The notes: a model not told the origin generated them from the sequence alone. 64,000 bases of DNA from Gammaproteobacteria bacterium (GCA_021648485.1 JAKISS010000006.1:1-64000); one strand, 5' to 3'. Positions 33,160 to 43,891 are shown, counted from the stretch's first letter. Made by a program: numbers and translations.

Positions 33160-34335
33160 ATGCGCAAACAATCTGCCCATATCGCCCATCGTATGGCGGA
33201 TATCGAACCCTTCCATGTTATGGATTTGCTTGCCCGTGCCCAGGCGCTGGAAGCCACCGGACGGAATATCATCCATATGGAAATCGGCGAACCGGACTTC
33301 GTCACTCCGGCTCCCATTCGTGAAGCAGCGAAACAGGCGCTGGATGCGGGCAAAACCCACTACACTCCGGCGGTGGGCCTGCCTGTCTTGCGCGAAGCGA
33401 TTAGCCACTTTTACCAAACCGAATATAGGATAAGTGTCGCCCCGGAACGTATTATTGTTACACCGGGTGCTTCGGGCGCATTGTTGTTGGCGCTGGGGGT
33501 ACTGGTAAACCCTGGTGAACAAGTGCTGATGGCTGACCCTGGTTATCCCTGCAATCGGCATTTTACCCGCCTGCTGGAAGCTGAGGCTCTGGGCGTGCCG
33601 GTGGGGCCGGGGTCTGACTATCAGCTCACCCCGACGTTGCTGGAGCAGTACTGGACAGCAGACACTATTGCGGTGTTGCTGGCCTCGCCATCGAATCCCA
33701 CCGGTACTGTGATTGGCACGGACAATCTGGCAGATATGCACCATTTTGCCGCAAAACGCGGTGGCCGACTGATTGTCGATGAGATTTATCACGGTCTGAT
33801 TTACGATAGTGCAGCCAATAGCGCATTGTGTGTGTCCGACGAGCTGTTTGTTATCAACAGTTTTTCCAAGTATTTCTGCATGACCGGCTGGCGTCTGGGC
33901 TGGCTGGTGGCTCCTGCCGATTATGTACGCGAAGCTGACAAGCTGGCGCAGAACATCTTTCTGGCTGCGCCCACGCTCTCCCAGCATGCTGCTTTGGCCG
34001 CCTTTGCGCCGGAAAGCCGGGAAATTCTGAACGGATACCATGATGACTTTCGTCAACGCCGTGATTTTCTGCTGCCCGCCTTGCGCGAACTGGGTTTTGA
34101 TATTCCAATCGCTCCGGCGGGTGCTTTTTACCTGTACGCTGATTGCAGCCGCTTCACCAACGACAGCTACGCTTTTGCACTGGATGTGCTGGAAAAGGCC
34201 GGGGTAGCGATTACGCCCGGTCGGGATTTCGGTGCGAACCAACCAGAACGCCATCTGCGCTTTGCCTACACGACATCGTTAACCCGGCTGAAAGAGGGCG
34301 TTGATCGACTTGCCGCCTATTTGTTTTCACGCTGA
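33160..34335 (+). CDS. pyridoxal-phosphate-dependent aminotransferase (class I/II)
   Basis: HMEIGEPDFVTPAPIREAA; PSNPTGTVIG; NSFSKYFCMTGWRLGW. Confidence 0.92.
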   Translation: MRKQSAHIAHRMADIEPFHVMDLLARAQALEATGRNIIHMEIGEPDFVTPAPIREAAKQALDAGKTHYTPAVGLPVLREAISHFYQTEYRISVAPERIIVTPGASGALLLALGVLVNPGEQVLMADPGYPCNRHFTRLLEAEALGVPVGPGSDYQLTPTLLEQYWTADTIAVLLASPSNPTGTVIGTDNLADMHHFAAKRGGRLIVDEIYHGLIYDSAANSALCVSDELFVINSFSKYFCMTGWRLGWLVAPADYVREADKLAQNIFLAAPTLSQHAALAAFAPESREILNGYHDDFRQRRDFLLPALRELGFDIPIAPAGAFYLYADCSRFTNDSYAFALDVLEKAGVAITPGRDFGANQPERHLRFAYTTSLTRLKEGVDRLAAYLFSR

Positions 34336-34440
34336 ATTTTTTTATATTTTTTTGTTTAAAAAATGAACTATGCGCAAAGCGTCCAGTCCTAGCTAATGAC
34401 GGTGATGTAGGTGGTGTGAAAGCACCCGATAAGTCGGAAA

Positions 34441-34560
34441 GGCTTTACGGAAGTCGATGTACCCTGGGTGTCTCATGCATGGTCTCGTGCAAAAAGACTA
34501 CCCCCCCACTCAATGTGTTGGGATGCCCAGGGCAGTGTCGATACCGTAGAGCCTTTTTAT
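34441..34560 (+). ncRNA. candidate structured RNA or extended terminator
   Basis: Nested imperfect inverted repeats GGCTTTACGG..GTCGAT..CCCTGGG / CCCAGGG..GTCGAT..CCGTAGAGCC, followed by TTTTTAT. Confidence 0.4.
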
Positions 34561-34580
34561 TGACTTGACGAATAACGGGT

Positions 34581-35309
34581 TCAATCCTTGAATTGCTTAA
34601 CCCACATTGCCGTTGCCCCGGCCACTGCTACGGGCATCACCAGAAAATTCACTATCGGAATCATTGTTGCCACTGTTACAGCGCCGCCAAAGCCCAGTGA
34701 CAACAAGCGTTTTTTGCCCAGCCGCTGTTTTTGCTCGTCTGAACGCAAGCCGTGATTGCCCATAGGATAATCGGCATATTCCACAGTAAGCATCCACGCG
34801 CTGAAGGCCAGCCAAGTGAACGGAGCAATGAGATTGATCCCCGGAATTAAAAACAGCAACAAAAATGGTACAGACCACATCAGCAAATACAGCAACTTAC
34901 GCAACTCATCAATGATCGTCGGTACAATTTCACGTAACATTTTTTGCCAGCCACCTGCACTGTCCATGCGCCCGCCAGAAAGGTGAATTTCCACCGCCTC
35001 GGCCAGCAGAGCGTTGAACGGTGCGGCAACAATATTAGCTAGCAGGGAAAAAGTAAAAAACAGGATGAGCAATGCAGAGACCACAAATACTGCCCACAGC
35101 AGCCATTCTGCCCATTGCAACCACGTCGGTAACTCTGGCATCAACCAGTCCATAAAAACCTCAAACTGGCTTGCACCGAACCACATCAACCCGCCAAACA
35201 GACTGATGTTGATCAACAGCGGCATCATCACATAGCGGCGCAGGCCAGGCTGGACAATCAGTCGAACACCCTGAAAAAAATACAGAATGCCGGAGAAAGG
35301 GTTGCTCAT
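34581..35309 (-). CDS. CysZ-like EI24 family membrane protein
   Basis: MSNPFSGILYFFQGVRLIVQPGLRRYVMMPLLIN; multiple TM segments. Confidence 0.8.
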   Translation of the reverse strand: MSNPFSGILYFFQGVRLIVQPGLRRYVMMPLLINISLFGGLMWFGASQFEVFMDWLMPELPTWLQWAEWLLWAVFVVSALLILFFTFSLLANIVAAPFNALLAEAVEIHLSGGRMDSAGGWQKMLREIVPTIIDELRKLLYLLMWSVPFLLLFLIPGINLIAPFTWLAFSAWMLTVEYADYPMGNHGLRSDEQKQRLGKKRLLSLGFGGAVTVATMIPIVNFLVMPVAVAGATAMWVKQFKD

Positions 35310-36625
35310 AAAAGTCTCTTTTTTTCGTTGGTTTGTGCTGCCAGCAGCGCAGCGCCAAAAGCGGCTTCGGTGTGCTGTGCAGGCTGGATTTCAGTGTTGA
35401 GTAAATTTTTTCGCAGGGTTGTCCATGCCGCATTTTGTGTGCCGCCGCCAGTGGTGCGCACCGAAAGCGGGTAGGGTGCGCCCAGGTCGGCAAGCAGACG
35501 ATAGGCTTTTGCCTCAATGTGTGCAATGCCTTCCAGTATGCCTTGAAAGAATATCACGTCGTCGTCGGGACGTGGTTCAAGCCGGGCAGCGAGTTGCGGG
35601 TTATTGACAGGAAAACGTTCGCCACAGGCAGGCAGGGGGTAATAATCCAGCCCGGTGGGCGTGTCAGGCTGTAACTGTGGTGTCATTTCTGTGAGTTGTT
35701 CCTGCGTGAAGTACTGCTTCAGGACGCTGCCGCCGCTGTTAGACGCACCGCCTACCAGCCAGCGCATTTGGCCGTTGCTGACCAGCGGCTGACTGTAAAC
35801 GCCGTATTCTGGTGCAAACACAGGGTGCTCACTGATGACCTTGACCACCAGCGTAGAGCCCAGCGCGGTAACAGCTTCGCCGATGTTATTTGCGCCGGTA
35901 GCCAGAAACGAAGCGGTGCTGTCAGTAGTGCCAGCAACAATACGAGTACTTTCCGGAAACGCAAATTGTCTGGCAAGTTCTTTTGAAATCGTGCCGAGTA
36001 ATGTGCCGGGGGCAACCACTTCCGGGAATAAATCCGCAGGCAGTTTGAGTGCGCTCAACCAATCCGGCCAGATTTTTTGTTGCACATCAAAACCGAGCTT
36101 GAGTGCATTGTTGTAATCACTGATGACAGCCTTTGTCGGAAACTGCCCGCTGAACCTGGCAGCCATCCAGTCAGCCTGATGGCAAGCGTGTTGTGCTGTA
36201 GCGGTCATTCCATTTTCCGCAAGCCACAATAGTTTGGCCAGCGCACTGCTGGCACCCTGTGCTGCGGTGTTAGAAGGAGCGATGAGGGCGATGGCCACAG
36301 CCTGGGTAATGGCACGGGCGTCGTTGTACATCAGCGCCGGGCCTATGGGTGTACCGTGTTTGTCTGTGAGCAATAAGGTGGACGAGGTGCCGTCTATGGC
36401 GATTGCAGCAACCTGTCGCGGGTTAATAATTGCTATCAGCTGGTCAAGACAATGGCAGACGGCGGTCCACCAGAGGATGGGGTCTTGTTCAACGTGAGTG
36501 CCGTTGCGTTGGGGAGCGGGCAGGGTGACGCTGGCTTCGCCGACAATATCGTGTTGCGTATTGATCGCAATGGCGCGACAACCGGAAGTGCCGAGGTCGA
36601 TGCCGATGTACAGGTATTGAGGCAT
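35306..36625 (-). CDS. FGGY-family carbohydrate kinase
   Basis: YIGIDLGTSGCRAIAIN; AIDGTSSTLLL; GTTDSTASFLATG. Confidence 0.88.
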   Translation of the reverse strand: MPQYLYIGIDLGTSGCRAIAINTQHDIVGEASVTLPAPQRNGTHVEQDPILWWTAVCHCLDQLIAIINPRQVAAIAIDGTSSTLLLTDKHGTPIGPALMYNDARAITQAVAIALIAPSNTAAQGASSALAKLLWLAENGMTATAQHACHQADWMAARFSGQFPTKAVISDYNNALKLGFDVQQKIWPDWLSALKLPADLFPEVVAPGTLLGTISKELARQFAFPESTRIVAGTTDSTASFLATGANNIGEAVTALGSTLVVKVISEHPVFAPEYGVYSQPLVSNGQMRWLVGGASNSGGSVLKQYFTQEQLTEMTPQLQPDTPTGLDYYPLPACGERFPVNNPQLAARLEPRPDDDVIFFQGILEGIAHIEAKAYRLLADLGAPYPLSVRTTGGGTQNAAWTTLRKNLLNTEIQPAQHTEAAFGAALLAAQTNEKKRLL

Positions 36626-36651
36626 GAGAGCGGTTTACCCTTTCACCTTAA

Positions 36652-36673
36652 CCCTTCTCCCCAAAGGAGAAGG
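36652..36673. repeat. short hairpin CCTTCTCCCCAAAGGAGAAGG
   Basis: Palindromic; similar to CTCTCCCCTTTGTGGGAAAGAG at ~28848-28871. Confidence 0.5.
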
Positions 36674-36729
36674 AGCTTGTGTGATGGATGAATGTCGCCC
36701 GGCATCCGTGAGTCATTTCACCCTGTAAA

Positions 36730-37119
36730 TTACGGCAACTCAACTCGCTTTGGAGCTTGCCAGCCATCAGCACGATGTTCAACAATGACAGAGGTGTAAA
36801 TGCCGCCACGCACATTGAATTCACCCGTCAGGCGCATGAAACGCGGTGCGCAGGCGGCCACCATGTCATTCAATATCTGATTGGTAACCGCTTCGTGAAA
36901 GGCACCTTCGTTACGGAAAGACCACATATACATTTTCAATGATTTCAACTCGATACAGGACTTATCTGCGATGTATTCGAGGTTAAAGGTGGCAAAGTCC
37001 GGCTGTCCGGTTTTAGGACATAAACAGGTAAACTCCGGAATATCAATGCGAATAGTGTAATCGCGCTCCGGGTTGGGGTTGTCGAAGGTTTCAAGTGTTT
37101 TGCTGGGCTGGGTGGACAT
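36730..37119 (-). CDS. queF: preQ1 synthase (NADPH-dependent 7-cyano-7-deazaguanine reductase), short form
   Basis: [47 protein letters not shown]. Confidence 0.92.
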   Translation of the reverse strand: MSTQPSKTLETFDNPNPERDYTIRIDIPEFTCLCPKTGQPDFATFNLEYIADKSCIELKSLKMYMWSFRNEGAFHEAVTNQILNDMVAACAPRFMRLTGEFNVRGGIYTSVIVEHRADGWQAPKRVELP

Positions 37120-37282
37120 TAGTCAGAGTGTACTCATTTGGATGATTAACATGGCTTGATAAAACAAAGGCATACGATACCTGAATTAATGGTAATTCTC
37201 ACGGTTTTTGCCATTGCCACTGACAAGAACAATATGGGATTATCCGCAGCAATTAATTTCCCCCGTTGTCAGGAGAAAAGTC

Positions 37283-38296
37283 ATGCCCAGATTGCATTTG
37301 GTTGAACATGATATTCGTACATTGTCTGATTTTGTCGCTACACGTTGTCCCGAAATCAAGGAAGCGCAACGGGAAACCGCCCGCCAAGTGCTTGCAAAAT
37401 ACAACGGACGCCATCCTGACAACCCCTTTACCCTGCCCAATGATAGCCTGGTTGTCCCCGACAATCTGCCACAACGGCTACTCATACCCGCCACCATCAA
37501 TTTCACCCCCACCCTGCGGCTCACGCAGCCAGAAGTTAAAACCCTGTCTGCATTGCTGGCAAAATACAGTGCTGGAGAAATCCTCTCCATGGCTCAAATT
37601 GCCGATACACTGCCAGCCAGCGAAGATACGCTCAAGGCTTTTGCCGGTGGACTGCTGGGGGCTTCCCGGAGCCGGGGGAAAGGGTATCTCCAGGCACTAC
37701 AGGTGTATAACGACAGTCTGGTAGAGTGGAAAAACACACCCAAAGCAAAACGCAACAAGATCAAGGCAGAAAAAGTACAACCGGCCCATGACAGATTAAG
37801 CAAAGCCTACAAAAGCGAACTGCACAGCATGACCCCGCATGGGTTGCACCCACTGAAAGGAGCAAAGCAGGGAATGCGTCTGTTACGTGGCCGTCAAAGA
37901 AGCATCGAGCTGAGTAACACGGAAGAATCCCTACGTTTGAAACGATTCCTGAAAATGGCTCGGGTGAGTGCTTATGGGGCGATTATCATTGATGCAGGAT
38001 TGGTTGGACAAAAGGTGCAGCAAGCTCGTGACGCTGGCGAGAATGCGGAGAAAGTAGCATATGAGGAATATGGGGCGCTGGTGGTTGGGATATTGGGCGC
38101 GGGTTTCGCCACTGCCTTTCTTGGCCCAGGATTGCTCATTCTTACTGTGGCCGGGGGCGTTGGTGCATTATTGGGAGCAGAAGGCGGACGTTGGATTGGT
38201 GAATTACTCTATGAACAGATATCAACCTATGAAGCGGCGGTGCCTCCTGAACGGAAAAAACAATTATTATCTGATGCTGTATTGAGCGTATTGTAA
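37283..38296 (+). CDS. putative polymorphic-toxin-like protein with glycine-zipper membrane segment
   Basis: C-terminal GALVVGILGAGFATAFLGPGLLILTVAGGVGALLGAEGGRWIGELLYE hydrophobic hairpin; soluble N-terminal region; followed by a small membrane protein. Confidence 0.5.
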   Translation: MPRLHLVEHDIRTLSDFVATRCPEIKEAQRETARQVLAKYNGRHPDNPFTLPNDSLVVPDNLPQRLLIPATINFTPTLRLTQPEVKTLSALLAKYSAGEILSMAQIADTLPASEDTLKAFAGGLLGASRSRGKGYLQALQVYNDSLVEWKNTPKAKRNKIKAEKVQPAHDRLSKAYKSELHSMTPHGLHPLKGAKQGMRLLRGRQRSIELSNTEESLRLKRFLKMARVSAYGAIIIDAGLVGQKVQQARDAGENAEKVAYEEYGALVVGILGAGFATAFLGPGLLILTVAGGVGALLGAEGGRWIGELLYEQISTYEAAVPPERKKQLLSDAVLSVL

Positions 38297-38317
38297 ACTC
38301 AAAAATAGTGATGAAAC

Positions 38318-38716
38318 ATGGTGTTTTCAACCGAAATTAGAGAGTGGCTTACACTGTTGCTGGCGTTTGGCATCGGTATTGGGGGGGTGGTGGGCATAAT
38401 TTTGCTCCCGGTTATGTATTTCCGATTGACTCGGAAATACGACCCCATGTTTCCCGATCATGCCAATCTTACCGATGGCATTGGAATACAGGGAGAAATC
38501 AACCGGGCCGGACGTTACATGTGGTGCATTATTCGCAGGAACTTCAGTCAGCGCAATGAGCGCATACGCAATATAACAGGAGGATATGATTTTCGTGGCA
38601 ATGCGTCTTTGTTCGATATCATTTTATGCTATTCGACGCTTTTTTTTGGTTCAGTTATGTTAATCAGCTTAATCATATTCTTCGTTCTTACAAAAATATT
38701 CGGCATCGATTTATGA
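38318..38716 (+). CDS. small membrane protein, possible immunity protein
   Basis: Two hydrophobic regions flanking a soluble segment; immediately follows 37283-38296. Confidence 0.5.
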   Translation: MVFSTEIREWLTLLLAFGIGIGGVVGIILLPVMYFRLTRKYDPMFPDHANLTDGIGIQGEINRAGRYMWCIIRRNFSQRNERIRNITGGYDFRGNASLFDIILCYSTLFFGSVMLISLIIFFVLTKIFGIDL

Positions 38717-38747
38717 GTGCCAATCTGTCTCGTTCAGCGATGCCCTG

Positions 38748-38924
38748 TGCCTGAAACGATTCCTGAAAATTGCCCGGGTAAGTGCCTACGGAGCAATTAT
38801 CATTGACGCAGAATTCGTTGAACAAAAAGTACGGCAGGCTCGTGACACTGACGGGAATGTGGAGAAAGTGGCGTATGGGTCGATCATCGTTGCTGCGGGA
38901 TTAACCGGACATATTAGAAAGTAG
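38748..38924 (+). pseudogene. duplicated fragment of the 37283-38296 gene
   Basis: CLKRFLKIARVSAYGAIIIDAEFVEQKVRQARDTDGNVEKVAYGSIIVAAGLTGHIRK* versus LRLKRFLKMARVSAYGAIIIDAGLVGQKVQQARDAGENAEKVAYEEYGALVVGILG. Confidence 0.8.
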
Positions 38925-39078
38925 TGGTGGGTCAGCAATACAGGCGATTATGCTATCGCCCTGCCGTGATTTCGGATGTATTTGCATGGTCAATATTGTA
39001 CCATCGGCAAGGCTCCGGTATCGTGCCACCCTATCCATATTTCCCCGTGTCGTCACTCACAGAAGAGTCTTCAATAAA

Positions 39079-42000
39079 ATGCGTCTGAGCAAGATCAAAA
39101 TCGCCGGTTTTAAGTCTTTTGTAGACCCTACCACCATCCCCATGCCTTCCAACTTGATCGGTGTGGTGGGGCCCAACGGCTGCGGCAAGTCCAACGTAAT
39201 CGACGCGGTGCGCTGGGTGATGGGCGAATCGTCTGCCAAACATTTGCGCGGCGAGTCCATGACGGATGTCATTTTTAATGGTTCCACGGCACGTAAGCCA
39301 GTGGGGCAGGCAACGGTGGAATTGTTATTTGATAATACGGACGGCACCATTGCGGGTGAATATGCCCAGTACAATGAAATTTCCGTGCGTCGTACCGTGT
39401 CGCGTGACGGCCAGTCGCAATATTTCCTCAATGGTACCCGCTGCCGCCGCCGTGATATCACCGGCATTTTTCTGGGTACCGGGCTGGGGCCACGCAGTTA
39501 TTCCATTATCGAGCAGGGTATGATTTCACGTCTCATCGAGGCGAAGCCTGAAGACTTGCGCGTGTTTCTGGAGGAGGCTGCGGGCATTTCCAAATACAAG
39601 GAGCGGCGCAAGGAAACCGAGACACGGATTCGCCACACACGGGAAAACCTGGAACGTTTGAGTGATCTGCGTGACGAGCTGGGCAAGCAGCTTGATCGCT
39701 TGCAACGCCAGTCAAAAACGGCGGAAAAATATAAAGAATTCAAAGAGAAAGAGCGACTTCTTAAAGGGCAATTGATTGCATTGCGCTGGCGTGGAATGGA
39801 CACCCAGGCCGGTGAACGGGAAGCGCAGATTCGTGAACAGGAAATCCGCTATGAAGCCGCTGTAGCCCGGCAACGCGGCATTGAAGCCGAGGTCGAAAAA
39901 CTGCGTGACCAGCAGGTGGAATCCACCGAGGTATTTAATGAAGTACAAGGGCGCTTTTACAGTGTAGGTGGCGATATTGCCCGTATCGAGCAGTCCATTC
40001 AGCACGCCAGTGAGCGTCGTGCCGAGCAGCAGCAGGAGCTGGAAAATGCTGAACGCGGCTGGATTGAGTCCGAAACTCATCTGGCTTCTGATCGGCGCAA
40101 AATTGAAGAGTTGACCCAGACGCTGGAGATACTTCAGCCACAACTGGAAGAAACCGGTGCCCGTCAGGAGGCTTCACAGGCTGCCTTGGCCGAGGCGGAA
40201 CAGGCTATGCAGCACTGGCAGACGGCGTGGGATGAATTTACCCAGGGTTCTGCGGAACCTGCACGCAATGCCGAAGTGGAGCGTACCCGCATCCAGAGTC
40301 TGGAGCAGCAGTTTATTCAGCATGAGCAGCGCGTCAACCGTTTGCGGGAAGAGCAGCAACGGCAATCATATGGAGATTTGGAGCGGGACATTGCTGAACG
40401 TCTGGCCAAAGTCGAAGAAGGCGGTGAACAAACCAGTGAATTGCAGGCGCGTTTACAGCAACATCAACAGGCTATTCAGGACGTGCGGGAAACAACGCAT
40501 CAATTGAATGGCACACTCGATGAACAGCGCGGCCAGTTACAGTCCATGAAAGGCCGATATGCTTCGCTGGAAGCGTTGCAACAGGCTGCATTAGGCAAGA
40601 CCGAAGGCGAAGTGGCGCAGTGGTTGTCCGATAACAATCTCGATCAGGCACAACGACTGGCACAAGGGCTGAAAGTGGCCCCCGGCTGGGAACGCGCCGT
40701 GGAATGTGTGCTGGGCTTTCATCTGGAAGCTGTGTGTGTGGACGGTATGGATAGCATTTCGATGCAGCTTGCGAACCTCGAAAAAGGCAGCATGGCGTTG
40801 TTTGATGTTGCCTCCCTTGATTCAATCATGGCCAGTGAATCGCTGTTTGCCGCCACGGGTGATCTGGCCACCGCACTGAGCAGTCATGTCGAAACACCCT
40901 GGTCACTGGATGCCCTATTAGCAGGAGTGTATGCCGTGGATACACTGGCAGATGCGCTGGCATTGCGCCCGCGTCTCGCTGCGCATGAGTCAGTGATGAG
41001 TAAAGACGGCATGTGGATTGGCCCCAACTGGTTACGGCTGGCACAGGGTGTCGATGAAAAAGCGGGTGTGTTGCAACGCGAGCAGGAGCTGAAAGAACTG
41101 GCTCATGCTATTGAATCGTTGAGCGCCGACGTGGAAATTGCCGAAGCGCAACTGGGTGAAGGGCGTGAACAACTCAAAAACCTGGAAGCAGAGCGCGAAA
41201 CCGTACAGCGTGAATTGCATCAGGCCAGTCGGGCCCATGCTGAAACGCAAGCACAGCTCAGTGGTCGTCAGGCACGGCTGGAACAAATGCGCAATCGCAG
41301 TAAAAATATTGAACAGGAAATCGCTGAACTGGAAGGACACACACAACAGAATCAGGCTGACACCCAGTCTGCCCGTGAGCGTTTATCCATCTCATTGGCG
41401 CAAATGGGCAGTATCGAAGAACAACGTAATGTTTTGTCGGAACAACGTGATGTTCTGCGTGCCCGGCTGGATGAAACACGGGAATTGGCGCGCAATGACC
41501 GGGATATCGCACACGAAAGCACGCTGAAAAACCGCACCATGAGCACAGAGCTGAATGCCACAAAACAAAGTCTGGAGCGCATGGAGCATCAGCTTACCCA
41601 GGTGGGTGAACGCCGCGAAGCACTGAAGGCTGCACTGGCTGACAGCGAAGCACCGGTCGCCGGTATGAAAGAAGAACTGGAGCTGCTGCTGGAAGCCCGC
41701 ATGCAGGTTGAAGAAGAGCTGGCTGCTGCACGGCGCAAGGTGGAAGAGTTGGAACACGGTATGCGCAACCAGGATCAGCAGCGTCACCAGGTGGAGCAGT
41801 CTGCGCAGGAATTACGTGGTGCGCTGGAGCAGACCCGCATGGCCTGGCAGGAACTCAAGGTGCGCCGGCAAACGCTGGTGGAACAGCTCAGTGAAACGGA
41901 TTACACACTGGATACTCTGTTTGAATCCTTGCCGGAAGAGGCCACTGAAGAAAGCTGGACCGGGCAGGTGGAAAGTATAGCCACGCACATTCAGCGCCTG

Positions 42001-42612
42001 GGGCCGATTAACCTTGCGGCTATCGAAGAATTTCAGACCGAATCTGAGCGCAAGGAATATCTGGATGCGCAAAACAATGATCTTGAAGAAGCGCTGGACA
42101 CGCTGGAGAATGCCATTCGCAAGATTGACCGTGAAACCCGTACCCGTTTCAAAGAGACCTATGAAAAGGTTAATACCGGCTTCAAGGAATTATTCCCACG
42201 TTTGTTCGGTGGTGGTCATGCCTATCTGGAACTCACTGGCGATGATCTGCTGGATACGGGCGTTACGGTAATGGCCCGCCCGCCGGGCAAACGCAACAGC
42301 AGCATTCATCAGCTGTCCGGTGGTGAAAAGGCGCTGACCGCCGTGGCCATGGTGTTTGCTATTTTTCAGCTGAATCCGGCACCGTTCTGCATGCTTGACG
42401 AAGTGGATGCCCCACTGGATGACGCCAATGTGGGTCGATTCTGTGAAATGGTGAAAGAAATGTCTGAAAAAGTACAGTTTGTGGTGATTACTCACAATAA
42501 AATCACCATGGAAATGGCCAAACAGCTCAATGGTGTCACCATGCATGAGCCGGGTGTGTCGCGTCTGGTGTCTGTGGATGTGGATGAGGCCACGATGCTG
42601 GTAACCAGTTAA
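39079..42612 (+). CDS. smc: chromosome segregation protein SMC
   Basis: MRLSKIKIAGFKSFVDPTTIPMPSNLIGVVGPNGCGKSNVIDAVRWVMGE; coiled coil; HQLSGGEKALTAVAMVFAIFQLNPAPFCMLDEVDAPLDDANV. Confidence 0.97.
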   Translation: MRLSKIKIAGFKSFVDPTTIPMPSNLIGVVGPNGCGKSNVIDAVRWVMGESSAKHLRGESMTDVIFNGSTARKPVGQATVELLFDNTDGTIAGEYAQYNEISVRRTVSRDGQSQYFLNGTRCRRRDITGIFLGTGLGPRSYSIIEQGMISRLIEAKPEDLRVFLEEAAGISKYKERRKETETRIRHTRENLERLSDLRDELGKQLDRLQRQSKTAEKYKEFKEKERLLKGQLIALRWRGMDTQAGEREAQIREQEIRYEAAVARQRGIEAEVEKLRDQQVESTEVFNEVQGRFYSVGGDIARIEQSIQHASERRAEQQQELENAERGWIESETHLASDRRKIEELTQTLEILQPQLEETGARQEASQAALAEAEQAMQHWQTAWDEFTQGSAEPARNAEVERTRIQSLEQQFIQHEQRVNRLREEQQRQSYGDLERDIAERLAKVEEGGEQTSELQARLQQHQQAIQDVRETTHQLNGTLDEQRGQLQSMKGRYASLEALQQAALGKTEGEVAQWLSDNNLDQAQRLAQGLKVAPGWERAVECVLGFHLEAVCVDGMDSISMQLANLEKGSMALFDVASLDSIMASESLFAATGDLATALSSHVETPWSLDALLAGVYAVDTLADALALRPRLAAHESVMSKDGMWIGPNWLRLAQGVDEKAGVLQREQELKELAHAIESLSADVEIAEAQLGEGREQLKNLEAERETVQRELHQASRAHAETQAQLSGRQARLEQMRNRSKNIEQEIAELEGHTQQNQADTQSARERLSISLAQMGSIEEQRNVLSEQRDVLRARLDETRELARNDRDIAHESTLKNRTMSTELNATKQSLERMEHQLTQVGERREALKAALADSEAPVAGMKEELELLLEARMQVEEELAAARRKVEELEHGMRNQDQQRHQVEQSAQELRGALEQTRMAWQELKVRRQTLVEQLSETDYTLDTLFESLPEEATEESWTGQVESIATHIQRLGPINLAAIEEFQTESERKEYLDAQNNDLEEALDTLENAIRKIDRETRTRFKETYEKVNTGFKELFPRLFGGGHAYLELTGDDLLDTGVTVMARPPGKRNSSIHQLSGGEKALTAVAMVFAIFQLNPAPFCMLDEVDAPLDDANVGRFCEMVKEMSEKVQFVVITHNKITMEMAKQLNGVTMHEPGVSRLVSVDVDEATMLVTS

Positions 42613-42854
42613 AAGCAAAAGATGAAATTAGTGGTTTCGTTTTTGCGAAAGTATCATTTTTACAACAAGTCTCGTATGGCAGAATTACTCCCGTTTAGTT
42701 GTATCATTACGCTTCTCCCGGCAGAATTTGCCACCAACCCCAATGTTTCCGCTAAAAAAATAATTAAATTTTTTCATAAAAAGCTTGTATCTCCCCATGA
42801 AAGCTGCCTAAATGAGTTCATAAAAACAACATATCAATAACCAAGGAGAAGAAT

Positions 42855-43838
42855 ATGCAAATGATTAAAAAGAATATGGTCGCACTGGCTGTTGCTGGCG
42901 CGCTGATTTCCCCCCTGACAGCCATGGCGGGTGATGCAGAAGTGAGTGGTTTTATTGACGTGATTGCTAATACCGACAGAGACCCTGTTTTCACGGCTGA
43001 CGCTGAAATCGATGTTTCTAAAGCGATGGGCGCAGTCACTGTGCGTGTGGATTTTGACATGAGTCTCGCAGGCAATACCGGCTTTGGTGGTCAGGACTCT
43101 GGTCGCCTTGAGCAGGCCTTCTTTGCTTGGGAAGCCACTGACACGGTCACAATATTAGGTGGTTTGTTTAACAACCCCATCGGTCAGGAAGCGGAAGATG
43201 CACCGGATCTGAATTTCACCAGCCATAGTGCAATCTGGAATATTCTTGATAACCAAACGGCTCTCTATGGTAACAACCTGGCAGGTGTCGCAGCCGCTAT
43301 TGCAGCTGGGCCTGCTACTGTAACTTTGGCAGTGGTTGATGACCTTGGTTTTGCAACCAGCGGTACTGCTCCAGATGAAAAGGGAAAGACCTCTGTCGCT
43401 CTGGTCGTCAATGCGACACCCATGCCAGGACTGGACCTGGAGCTGGGTTATGTCACACAGGATGATCAGGAAGTTGGCGGTGTAGCAGGTACCGCAGGCG
43501 ATGTGCTTGATTTCAATGCCGCCTTCAAAACAGGCCCGGTAACACTGGGGCTGGATTATCTCACCGCTGACAATATCGTAGATAATGCGGTCAATCTGTG
43601 GGTAGGTTTCGAGGCCACTCCTGAAGTAACCATTAAAGCGCGTTACGAAACAGTAGCCTTCGAAGCGAATGGTACGGATGATTCCACCAAAACCACACTG
43701 CACGCCGCTTATTCCATCGAGGAAAACCTGCTTGTAGCGCTGGAATGGTCTGATAGTGATACCGATGCGGGTGAGGTCGGCACTTTTGGTTTCGCAGATG
43801 ACAGCGTCACCACACTGGAATTCGTTGGCACGTTCTAA
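42855..43838 (+). CDS. outer-membrane porin-like protein
   Basis: Signal peptide ending AMAG, beta-strand-rich sequence, C-terminal LEFVGTF. Confidence 0.65.
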   Translation: MQMIKKNMVALAVAGALISPLTAMAGDAEVSGFIDVIANTDRDPVFTADAEIDVSKAMGAVTVRVDFDMSLAGNTGFGGQDSGRLEQAFFAWEATDTVTILGGLFNNPIGQEAEDAPDLNFTSHSAIWNILDNQTALYGNNLAGVAAAIAAGPATVTLAVVDDLGFATSGTAPDEKGKTSVALVVNATPMPGLDLELGYVTQDDQEVGGVAGTAGDVLDFNAAFKTGPVTLGLDYLTADNIVDNAVNLWVGFEATPEVTIKARYETVAFEANGTDDSTKTTLHAAYSIEENLLVALEWSDSDTDAGEVGTFGFADDSVTTLEFVGTF

Positions 43839-43891
43839 ACCGCCAATTTTTAGTGTTTGGCGATTGTCGTAGTCAGGCAATGGCCGTAATA

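Noticed and set aside
33085-34254. 389-aa antisense ORF
   Set aside because: Fully overlaps the aminotransferase gene on the other strand; no recognisable family.
34381-34440. Possible group II intron fragment (GGTGGTGTGAAAGCACCC)
   Set aside because: No domain V/VI or reverse transcriptase nearby; resemblance too weak.
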